A stretch of 64,000 bases of DNA from Nereocystis luetkeana (lineage: Eukaryota; Sar; Phaeophyceae; Laminariales; Laminariaceae). The notes below the pieces were generated by a model. The model did not search any database, was not told the DNA's origin, and saw nothing but the letters and a program-made list of their open reading frames with translations. Both the position numbers and the translations under genes were made by a program. The stretch is taken from positions 6,360,878-6,424,877 of the forward strand of contig JARUPZ010000012.1 in NCBI GenBank assembly GCA_031213475.1, in the 5' to 3' direction. Below are positions 13,601 through 25,600 of this stretch, piece after piece. The stretch's first letter is position 1; the number at the start of each line of letters is the position of its first letter.

Positions 13601-16600
13601 AGAGCTCAGGGCAAAGAAAGACACGAAGGACAGAAACAGGCGTGGCTAGTTCGAAAGAAAGGAGAAGTAAAAACAGCGAGGGAGAGGGGGCTGAAGAGAG
13701 ACGCGGACGGACAACCGACCGTCAATGACGCTGAAACCACTGTTCCAGCCCCCCCTCCCCCCCTCTTCTCTTTCGCCTCCCCCTTCTATTCCTCTGCTCC
13801 GTCTCGAAAGGGATGCGTGGTTATTGGCCAAACAAATGCATAACGCACGCTTCAAATAAGTACGCCCCCCCCCCCCCTCTCCTCTATCCTTTCCTCTCGC
13901 TACCCCCCCTGCCCCACTCCCTCTCTCTCTCCCCCCCTCCCTCTCTCTCCCCTCCCTCTTCCCCTCTCTCTCTCCCCCTTCCCCTCTCCCCCTCCCCCTT
14001 CCCCCTCCCCCCCTCTCCCCCCCCGCCCGCCGCCCCCGAAACCCCCATTATTTTGTTTTTCTACATCAGGTGCAAGTTGGGGTATCAAGCGAAGAGGGCG
14101 TCATCCTGGAGTATGACCTGGGAGCTTTTTCGGATGAGCCGGGGTCCTTCAGGGTGGGCCATGAGGCCCTGAGGTACGTGTTTGTACTATTACGGGGGGC
14201 CATAGTTAACAGGACCAAATATTGTTGGTAAAAATGGTTAAACATATAGGTTTTGATGTATACCATAGGTCCTGTTAACTATGGTCCCCCGTAATATTAA
14301 TAGTTGTGTTTGGTGAACGTTTGGTACGAATTGATGACTCGTTGTAGAGTAAGTTATACATGAAAGTATGTACCTTCGCTGGTTGGTAGGTTATGTGCGT
14401 ACAAAACCGGGTATGTACCCTCTCCTTCCCCCCTTCACGCACCCCCCACTTTGCTAGAAAAGCCTGCCTGGCCGGTGAAAACCCGACGTTGCTCCATGCC
14501 CCAGCAATTGCAAACGCGCGATGGATGACCTGTTCATTTTTGCCGATACGACGCCATGCATCACAGGAGTAACCCCCCCAAACCCGAACTGCCCCCCTAC
14601 CCCCCCCCTCCCCCCCCCCCCCCCCTCCGTCTCGAAAGAGATGTGTGGTCAATGGTCAATGGTCTAATGAGTGACTCCAAGGCAAGCAACAAACGAGTAC
14701 GCCCCTCCCCACCCGCACTGCCCGCCTACTTCCCTCCCCCCCCCCCATCCCCCGTTTGCCGCCACCACAGCGGACGAAGGGTAGTCGACGCCCCGGCCAG
14801 CGGTGGCTCGAAGGGAGCGCTGTACGCCGTGCTGGGCCCCGACCGCGCTATCCAGATACGTTCATGGCGCATGAGTGCGAGCCCAAACAACATCGATGGC
14901 GGCGGCGGCGGCGGTAGCGTTGCGCTTGGAGGAGGCGTAGGCGGGGGCGGCGGGGGAGGTGTTGTGGTGTCGGAGAGGGAGCTAGCGAGACTGCGGTGCG
15001 GCGATGACGAGAAGGTGCGCTTGCTTGGTTGCTTTGGTCGCTCGGTATAGTTGGCATAGTTGGTTGGTTGATTGGTTGGTTGATTGATTGATTGGGTCTT
15101 GGTTGGTTTGTTCGTTGGTTCGTTTCCTATACTTTCGTCTCATTTTGTTTTTTCTCGTTCGTTCGTTCGTTCGTCTGCCGTTCCTTAACTTCGTTTGTGT
15201 ACGTTTTTTTTTATCACAAAGACAACGCTGCTGCTTAATTACGACGTATTCATAGTTCGTTCACCTGTTCGGCGGGGGAGGAGTCCCGGGGAGAGGGGGG
15301 GTTGCCGCCACGGCGTGTCTCATCGTGTTGTGGACACCCTCGGGTTCGTTTTTCCGTTTTTTTCATCACCTGGCACCTCTCTGATCCGATTTCTGATTCA
15401 TTTTTTTTTTCTCCCAAATCGAATATAGTCACAAATACGCCAGCCGTGAGCTCGACCTTTGGAGTGGTTGATTCTGAACTTTGCAATCTGCGTGACAACA
15501 TGGTTCGCGCTTGTCCTCAAAAAGCCTATTTGCATGTTTGTATACCTGATACCTGGTACGGGATGTTTTTGTTGTTGTGTTTCGCCGACAAGGTCGAGGA
15601 GCTGGCGTTCGCCGCCACCGGAGACTTCTTCCTCACCCGCGACCCCGACTGCAGGACGGCCTCCCTGTGGTCTGTGAAACCCGACGTTGCGCTCGTCCAG
15701 GTATGGTGTAGTATGCAAGCAGCAGTATGTATGTATGTATGTATGTATGTATTTATGTACGCACCGACAGCAACAACAGCATAAAAAAAATCAGCAACGA
15801 TCTTGATTTTTGGTTCGCCTGGGTCAGCAACAAGATTTGCTCAAAAACAGCAAGAACAATCAACCAACAATAACAACAACAACAGCAGCCCCCCTTTTTT
15901 ATTGCTGATCTCTACGATGCGCGCAACGTTTTGGGGTGTGTATCGACCGTCGAAAACCGTGTACTTACGGATACCAACCAGTTTACTCGTATATACGCAT
16001 CTTATAAATGGATGGATTTGTTTGTTTTCGTTTTGCCAGCATTGGAAACGAGCTGTCAAACTCGATTCTCGTTCGAACTTCTTGGCGGGGTACAAAACAC
16101 ACTATTGTACCAGCCTGACTATTTGTTCAGGGGCAGGTAATCTAGATTGCGAGAAATACGAGGGCGGTTTGGATTACAAAACCTACAAGGGCAGTTGAAC
16201 TAAGAATAAATGGAAAGGGCGGTTTGAATTGAAGCCAAGGGGCGCACCGATATCGCGAACGTAAGGACTGTCTGTAATCGTTATCAATCAGTATGCAGAT
16301 GGAGCGAACGGTTGAAAATATATCATCGGTTCGCCCGGGGGTGTTTAGTTGTCACCCCCTGTTGTTTTCGCGCAATATATCGTGCAGCTGTGGTACACAT
16401 ACGTCGAAATCGTGTACTCGTATCTCGTACGTATCTACAGTATTACGGGGGACCATAGTTAATAGGACCTGTGGTATACATAAAAACCGATATATTTAAC
16501 CATTTTTACTAACAATATTTGATCCTATTAACTATGGTCCCCTGAAATAGTATCATTTCTCTTTTGTGGGTATATTTTGTTGTCAATCGTGCATCGGCGT

Positions 16601-19600
16601 TGTGGTCGCGCACGCCGTTTTCTCCCGGCGTCCCGCCCTCTAGCTCTTCGTGCCCCCCTTCCCGCCATATCCCCCGCTCACCCCAAGCGATTGGTTTTCG
16701 ACGTTATGGATGCATCATAGCCCTGCCTCGCTATGTAGCGCTGAGGCAACGGCGGACGCTGCTTTGACGTAGCCATTATTCGCACTATGGCTAGTGTTAT
16801 TGCTAGCTATTGCTAGCGCTGGCATGCTCGTCGGCGCCCGACACTAGTAACGCAGCGCACCCTAACGCCGTGGCTAACGCCATCAGGTGTGGCTGTGCTG
16901 CCAACATGATCGCTAACGCCGACACTAGACGCTAACAACACCGTCGCTGTTGCGCTATCGGTCGAGCACTACCGCAACAAGCGCCTATCGTGAACGTTGT
17001 AACACTCGACGCCAGCACTAACCCTCTTATCGCTGTGACTGCTAAAGCTAGGGACGCACCCTAGTCTTTCGAGGCTCCGAGATTCCGGGAGACATATTCC
17101 TGACCCAAAACACTGGGGCCGACAAAAACTGAACTCGCCATACGATAAACAATCCATTTCATCCCTTTTCGGCAAACTGCGGTCCCGTGTTCGGGACAAA
17201 CCACTCAAATTCCAAGTAGTTTATCCCCACAACCGGGCTGCAGCACCAACTGAGTTCCAATGGCATTCCAGAATTTTTTAGGTGGTTCCTGAGTCGAGAA
17301 GAGCCTCGTTACCGAGTGAAAAAATGGCCGAAGAGTGCTTGTTAATTCCTCTATCGCTAACCCTACTATTAATAATATTGCATCTATGGCCATAGCCGAC
17401 GCTATATATCGCTAACGCCGACACTTAGAAGCACTGCGGTAACGCTACTGATGTCGCTAACGCTGTCGCCATAACGCTAGCGTTAACGCCAGCGTTAACG
17501 CTACCGATGCACTTATCACTAATCAAAGACGCTTGACGCTTACGCTAACGCTATCGCTTTCGCTTTCGCCTACGTCGTGTGTCTTTACCGCGAAACCCCC
17601 AGCCCGCTCGCTAGTGCTATCCCTGTTGACCCTTTCAACGCTGCAGTCCTGCTTGGGTTGCATTCCGCTTGAGTTCTACCAACTATTTTGTCCACCAAGA
17701 CGGGGCTGCAGCCCTAAACGGGGTCAATCAACTGTTGGACCCTAAGCGGCAAAATGTAATATGAGTACTCGTATACGGTAGGGAGGAGTGCTGCGCCCGA
17801 AACATTACAGAGGGGTCTCCTCACTTCAAAGAGCTTTCTTTCATATATCATCACCAAAAAGACCGACCGAGCCGTAAGTAAAAATCAAAGGACGAGCAAA
17901 AGCCGTGCATGGCCTGGCCTGTAGAATGGGCATGCAGCGAGCTACGCAGTCAAAACACTGGCCCTTTTCGGACTGGACTGGCTGCAGTCTCGTCAGCAGG
18001 GACAAAATGCTCGTAAAATGAGCGATTTTGTCGCCAGAACGGGAGTGCAGTCAGTGCTACAAGTAATGTAACGGACTTATGTTTTGGGACATGGTAGTCG
18101 TTTCTCGGTGAAGGAGCTCTTGTCAGTCATGAGTTTTTTTTGGTTTTTTTTCGTGTCCTAAAGTGGGACCACTATATCATTCTTGGCGAGCTATGGTTAT
18201 AGCCATAACGCTAGCCCTCTATATAGCGCTACCCCTATATGTAACGCTGACACACTAACGATAATCCTAACCCTGACGCTACGGCTGATAATGGGACGCT
18301 TTTTGCGAAGAATTTGGTTGGGTTGGATTGGGTTCCTTGCAGTCTATTCCCTAACGTACATGGTCTCTCGGGGGACCATAGTTAATAGGACCTACGGTAC
18401 ATACAAAAACCTATATATTTCGCTATTTTTACCAACAATATTCGGTCCTATTCTCTATGGTCCCCCGTAATAGCAATCTCTACCCACAGAGAAAAAGTAG
18501 TTGTTGTGAGTGAAAAAAAAAGTGGCCAGAAAATATCGTTTTTTTTAATCCTGGTAAGCATTTTCTTGAGGGGTGGGGGTAAACTCCGTGGATTTGGAAA
18601 ACGGAGCACAACTTGAGATCAGCTACGGTAGCACCTTCGGATGCACCTGCTGTATCCAATCAGCTCCTCGAATGTTTCGTCCGTTTAGGCTATTTTCATA
18701 ACCCCGACCAAGTTGGATCGTCGCAAAACGCCCTTTTTGAGATTCAAAATTGACAAAAAAAACTGCTGTGTGCTTGCTGCTAAACAACACTCCCGGGTAA
18801 CGGCATCCCCCCCACCCCACGCAGTGGATGGATGACGTGTGCTGCCGCATGACCTCGGAGGCGTTTCTGGCTAGCGGCAAGGCGGTGGCTTTGGCCCACA
18901 GCGACAGCACCGTCAAGGTAAGTTTCTGAGAGAGAACGTTCTGAGATTTTTCCTGAGATTTTTTGTTGTTGTTAACCCTACTCGGGGCAGGCGAGCACCC
19001 ATATCGTACTTGATGGGATCGAAAACGGCTAACAACGCAGGCCGCCGTCAAGCAGGAGGGCGGGGGGGAGAGGGGGAGGGGGGGGGGGGTGTACTCGATA
19101 GGAGAGATGTACTCGATCTCATGCATGGCCGTAATCGTATGAACATAGACCCTCGCATCCCTACAATGCCGGGACGGAGCATGTCGGGTTTTCACCGACC
19201 AGGCAGACATTGCATGCACCAAGCGCGAAGCGCCGTGAGGTGTCTGGGGAGTCGCATGAGGGGTGAGCTGCATCCTACCAAGAACCACTTTTGAGGCGGA
19301 CGTGCATATGGACGACAGCTTCAATGAGTTGATTTAATTTCCGGTGTAGGCATTTCCAGAGACAGGAATGGGAGTACTATGTAACTGCCTCTTGGGTGCC
19401 TTACCTTGAACACTACCAGGTACGTGATGCGATCATTCCCAATTGTGCGAAGTAAAGGTTGTTTACCTCGCACAGATCATCTAACTCGACAACCGGCTGT
19501 GGGCGACCGCCAAAAAAAAACAAACCAAAAAACAAACGGTACCCTGGTTGTCTAGCTCACGTAGTGAGCAGCATGTTTTACAGTGTCGTTGCCAACCGAC

Positions 19601-22600
19601 GCCAACCCATCCTATACAGAATAGGGGGGGGGGGCGAGGACTCATTTGTTGCCAGCTTAGTCATTTGACCATTGACCACGCACCCCTTTTGAGGCGGAGT
19701 ACCGTGCCCACTCCCCATAGAGACGGGGGGAGATCGATAATTGGTCAATGTATGTATCAATTATCGACTCAGCAATGTGGTTACAGCACAGGTGAAAACA
19801 ATGTGCTTTGCTTATGTATATTGCGTGTGCTCGGCCGTGATGTGATAACGAGCGTCCTTTCCGTACCCTTCACCCTCTAATTGTGCACACCCTCTCGAAG
19901 TATTGGGCGACGAGTTGACCGTTTTTTCGACCGAGCATATTCCATAATCGAATCTGTTTACCCCCCGCCCCGCCGCCGCCATTCTCTCCATAAAAACCCT
20001 TCCGCTCTTTGCCCCCCCCCCTCCCCCCCCCTCCACTCCCCCCCTTCTCTTCATAACACCCCCCTTCTCCGTCACCCCTCCCTCCCCTTCGTTGTAAAAC
20101 TCCAGTCCATTTCCCTGAAAAAGCTCTCCCCTCTCTGCGTCGACCCCCCCCCCCCCCCCCCCTCCGCCCCCCCCCTTCCCTACTCATGAAATAACCCTTC
20201 CCCCTCTCCTTAACAAAACCTTCCTCGCGTCTCCTCCCCCGCCTCCTCCTCCTCCTCCTCGGCTGCTGCTGCTGCCGCCGCCCCCGCCGGCTATAGGTCT
20301 ACTCGTGCGAGACGGGCAACGTTCTCCTCTCGCACAATATCCCGTCTCCCGCTCTGGCCGTCGCTGTTGTCGCGCCCCCGCCCCCCGGTAATCAAAACGC
20401 CGACAATGCCAACGGAAGCATTAACGGTAACAGCACCAACGACTCTATCCTCCACGCCTTCACCAGCACCGGCCAGATCCACCGCTGGATACTTCCCGCT
20501 AGGATATTGGCGTCTGCCGACGCCGGAGCTTCCGGCACCGGCGGCGGCGGCGGTGGCAGCTGTGGCTACGGCGGGGGCGCTAGCGCTAGCGGCAGCAGTG
20601 GCGGCGCTGGGTGTGGTGACTACGGCGGGGACCTTGTGGGGATCGGCGGGAAGGTGTGGGCCACAGCGGCGCTTCCCGCTGTGCCTGCAGCAGCGGCACC
20701 GGCGCCGGCAGCGAGAGCCGTCGTCGGCAGCGGTGGTGGTGGTGGTGGTGGTGGTGGTGGTCGGCAGCTTATCCTGTGCGCGGGGGAGCGCGGGCTGGTA
20801 GCGGTGGATGCGGTGCGGGGCGACCTCGTGCAGGAGCTGGTGGGGCACGGGGGTGGCGGGAGCGTCACTCACGTGGCCGCCACGCCGGACGGAGAGACGA
20901 TCGTCTCGGTCGGGGATGTGAGTTTTTTTGTTTCGTTTTGTTGTTTCGGTGTTTCGTTGTTGTTTCTGTTTCTGTTTTTGTTTCATGTTTTTTCTCTCTT
21001 TTTTTTTTTCGTTGGTTCGTCTTTTTGTTGGCTTACCACTGCTACTGCTGTTGGTGTGCTGCCCAAATGAACGCCCTGCTGACACCAGTAAGCTAATTTC
21101 CCACAGGTGGTCAAGGTTTTCGTACCGGTATGTATACCCGTGCATGCCCAAGAGCACGATGCCGTCGCCGTCTTCGTTGCCCCAGTCCCGCTTCAGCCGT
21201 GTATACGACTTGGCACGCCATGGGCGAAATTATTGATATATACCTGGTACCTAGTACCTGTTAGTGCGCACGAAAATTTCATTCCAGCGTTCATTCCGAG
21301 GAACGTTCCCAGCATTCCCAGGCAGTTGGGGTTAGGTTTTTGGGTCAGGGTTCATTTAAGTTCGTTTTTTTTAGATCGAGCAAAAAAATTAAACGCAAAC
21401 CCCGAAGGACTAAAAGCCCATTTGCTGTAGTTTTTGTCTATAAAAACGTGGATGAAGCAACTTTTTTTTGTCGCGGTTGGGTCCAAGTGATGTGCACGGC
21501 TCTTCCCTTCCACCCCCCTGCCACCCTCATATATACGACGACAAATAGCCATCGGGATTCCAAGGGTTTGATGCCTTGCAAGCGCTAAACTCACCCCTGC
21601 CCTCGCCCCCGCCACCCCTTTCGCCTCTCCTGGCGCCTCACATCCCGCCACCGCTTTTTCACGACCACCTGCTGTTGCTGTACTGCTACTGCTGCTACTG
21701 CGGCTGCTGCTACTATCGCTACTGTTGTTTACTACTACTTTTGCTGCTGCTTCTACTATACCACTATTAAATACTGATGTTACCACAACAACAACTATTG
21801 ATACTGATGCTATAACAACAACAACTATTACGGGAGACCATAATTAATAGGACTTATGGATACATAAACACCTATATATTTAAACATTTTTGCTAACAAT
21901 ATTTGGTCCTATTAACTATGGTCTCCCGTAATACTACTAACACCACAACTACCACTGATCTTATAACAACAACAACTACAGTAACTACTACTAACACCAC
22001 AACTAGCACTGATCTTATAACAACCACTACTATTAATACTACTGCACCAAATATTGTTCGTAAAAATGGTCAAATATGTAGGTTCTTATGCATACCATAG
22101 GTCCTATTAACTATGGTCCCCCGTGATAGTTGATGTTGTTGTTGTTGTATTATAGCATCAGTATTAATAGTTGTTGTTGTAGCATCAGATGCTATAATAC
22201 AACAACAACAACTATTACGGGAGACCATAGTTAACAGGACCAAATATTGTTAGTAAAAAAGGTCAAATATATAGGTGTTTATGTGTATCATAGGTCCTAT
22301 TAACTATGGTCCCCCGTAATACTAACACCACAACCACCACTGATCTTACAACAACAACCACTGCTCCTACTGTCGCACCGATACGGCACGACAGGACAAC
22401 GAACTTTTCGAGTGGGACGCTCGGACGTTCGCCCACAAGCGCAGCCGCTCCCTCGACTCCGAAACCCGCGCCCTCGCGGTCAGCCCGGACTCTTCCCTGG
22501 TGGCCGTCCTTTCCTTCGAAGGCGTTTCGATATACGGGGTTGGCGCGCGATCGTCCCGGGAGGGAGAGACTAGGAATTCATCGTCTTCTTCTATCATGGA

Positions 22601-25600
22601 CGGGGGTATTGGTGTTGAGGGAGGGCGTTGGCTCTTCGGGCGCCGCGACGATCCCGTACAGGTATAACACGTATGTACATACGTAGGAGTATTTTAATTT
22701 TTCTCGAATTTCTTGCTGGGTGGTTTGCTCGCTTTGCTTTGCTTTGCTTGCTTTGCATGCTTTGCTTGCTTTGCTTGCTTTGCTTGCTTTGCTTGCTTTG
22801 CTTGCTTTGCTTGCTCTGCTTGCTCTGCTTGCTCTGCTTGCTCTGCTTGCTCTGCTTGCTCTGCTTGCTCTGCTTGCTCTGCTTGCTTTGCTCGCTTTGC
22901 TTTGCTCGCTTTGCTTTGCTCGCTTTGCTTTGCTTTGCTTTGCTCGCTTTGCTTTGCTTGCGTGCCTTGCTTGCTTCGCTCGCTTTGCTTTGCTTCGCTT
23001 GCTTGCTTTGCGTGCTTTGCTTGCTTCGCTTCGCTTGCTTTGCTTGCTCGGGTTGCTCGCTTGCTCGCTCTGAATGATTTGCTTGATTTGCCTTCTTGCG
23101 CGCTTATCTAGCGGTAGCAGCAGTAGCAGCAGTAGCAGGAGTGCCAGTAGTGGTTGCCACCACCCTTCTTGTCTTACGCCCCGAAACCGCTCCGGCGTTT
23201 TGCCTCCACCCTTCCTCGCCCGTAGTGCACCCCATTTAACCTCTTCTCCCCGCTCGCCCCCCCCCCCCCCCCGCTCCCCTCTACCTGCCTGCCCCCGCCT
23301 CCACTCCCACCCCACCCAACCCAAACCCCACCCCCCGCCGCCTCCCGACGCCATCTCCATCCCCACTCCCACACTATCCACCCCCCACCCCCCTCGCGCG
23401 CATACGGCAACTCCCAGCTTGCCTTCTGGGACAACCAAACCCTGGCGGTCGCCCTGAGCAGGGGGCGGGTGCAGCTGTGGGACGTCGAGCGCTACCGCCG
23501 GTACGCGATCGCCTGCGCCGACCCTTCCCTCAACCCTTCCCCCTCGGTGTTCATCACCGCGGAGTGCATTGCCCATAGGGGCCCCGTGACGTGCATGGCG
23601 GCGCGCCCGCCGCCGGCAGCAGCCGACGCGGACGCCTACGCTTGCGCTCGAGCTGATGCTGCTACGGCCGCCGCTGCCACTGCTGCTGCTGCTGCCGCCG
23701 CTGCCGCGGGTGGTGGTGGTGGTGGTGGTGGTGGTCATGGTGAGGTGGGGGTCGGGGAGGACGAGGAGGGGGCCGGGGAGGACGAGGAGGGAGACCCACG
23801 GCTCATGATGTGGAGTAGGCCTGCCGCTGTCGCTACGGGAGGCGGTGACGGTAAGGTCAGGGTGTGGACGGACGAAGGGAGGGCCGGCTTCCCGGGGATG
23901 GAGAACGAGTCGTTCGTCTCCCACAAGGCGGCTTTCAAACGCGGCGGCGGCGGCGGCGGCAGCGGTAGCGCCCCCACCTCTATCGCCTCCGAAAGACGAG
24001 GAACGGGACACGAAGGCGCGGTGCTCTCCGTGTGCTGGCACCCTGGAGGAGAGTTCCTGGCCTCGGCCGGTCAGGACTGGGCGATCTGGCTGTGGAACGC
24101 GGACGGGCGCGCCTTGTCTTACATCCACGCCCACCGCCGCTGGACGCGGTCGCTGTCTTTCTCGTCGTCGGGGGGTTTCTTGGCGTCTCATGGGGGTAGC
24201 GGGTGCGCCGGGTGGAGCGTGGCGGTGTCCGAGCAGAAGCAGGTGTTCACGGTGCGCTGGAAGCACCCTCAGAGGCTTATCGCCACGCAGGCGGAGGTGC
24301 GTGGTAGTGGCCCTGTTGTTGTTGGGTGGGCAGTGTTTTGTTTTTAGGGGGGGGGGAGGGGGGGTGGGGATGGGGAGGGGGGGGGGGGGGGGGGGGGGGG
24401 GGGCTTTGGGTTTTGTTGTGATTTTGAGTTAATTATGTACCTGGTACTGTTTTTGTTTCCTTCTCTTCCGTCTGTTCTGTTTTTGCGCGGGTTTTTTGCT
24501 CTGCGTTTGCTCTTGTTTTGTTTTTGTTTTGCGCTTAGATTTGGTTTTGATTGTGCTTTGATAGTGCTCCTATTTGTGCTCTGATGCCGCTGTGCGTTGC
24601 TCTGATTTTTCTTCTGAGTGGCTCTGGGATGCTGTAGATAGCTGGAACATGCTCTGGTGTGATCCGGCCGCATTGCGAGGACGCCTGTTCTTAGCTCCTC
24701 GACATGGGTCTACTTTTTGCCATTTTTAGTACTCCCTCCCCGCAACCGTGTGATGCCTTCGCGTGTGGAACGCAGATCGCCCTGTTGCGGCGACCCTGGT
24801 GATTGATCGCTAACATAACGTCACATTTACCTAAGACCGGTCCGACAACAGTAAATATTTTTGACGGTTGCGGCTATCACAACGAAAACCACGTCCGAAC
24901 CCCCCCCCCCGGATCATTTAACCCATTCAACTATATCTCCCTTTTTCCCTCCCCCCTCCACCCCCGCCAACCACCCCCGACACTCCCACTCCAACCCCAC
25001 CTTCACCACCATCTCCCACCACCGCTTCCCCTCACCACCTGCGACTCCCCCCCACCCCTCCTACCCCCACCACGCATCCCACCCCTACTACACACACCCC
25101 GCCACCGCACATCCCCCGATCTCCATCCCCACGGCTCCGACCACCCCCACCGCCCCCCCCCCCCCCCCCCCCACCCCGAACCTTCCCCAACCCTCCCCCC
25201 CCACCTCCCCCAGCTGAACGACGCAGTCAACCTCTCTGCGGAAAACGCCCAGGCCCTGTGCGATCACGGGGCGGCGCCGCCTACCATCATAACAGGGGAC
25301 AGCAGAAACACGTCCCCGGTTACCCCCACGGCCTCTTCCTCCTCCGCCGTTGTGCCGAACAAGAAAAACGCGCTCGCTACGGCCAGCGCGGTGGCAACGC
25401 CCATGTCCGTTGTGTCAACGACTCTCCACACCCGCATCGAGGACGCCGATTGGACGGTGGACGGAGTGAAGTCTCTTATTTGGCCGGGGGGGCACGACCT
25501 CGAGACGAGGGATGGGGAGGGGATGACGATGCTCCTTCTGGCGGCGAGGCACGGGAGGGGGCACATGGTGGAGGCGCTGATCGCGGCGGGGGCGGACATT

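Noticed and set aside
22578..24266. 562-codon minus-strand open frame
   Set aside because: It is the antisense of WD40 exon 16 plus the CTTGCTTTG minisatellite (Ser/Lys/Ala repeats). No conserved motif; the plus-strand reading gives clear WD40 blades and good splice sites.
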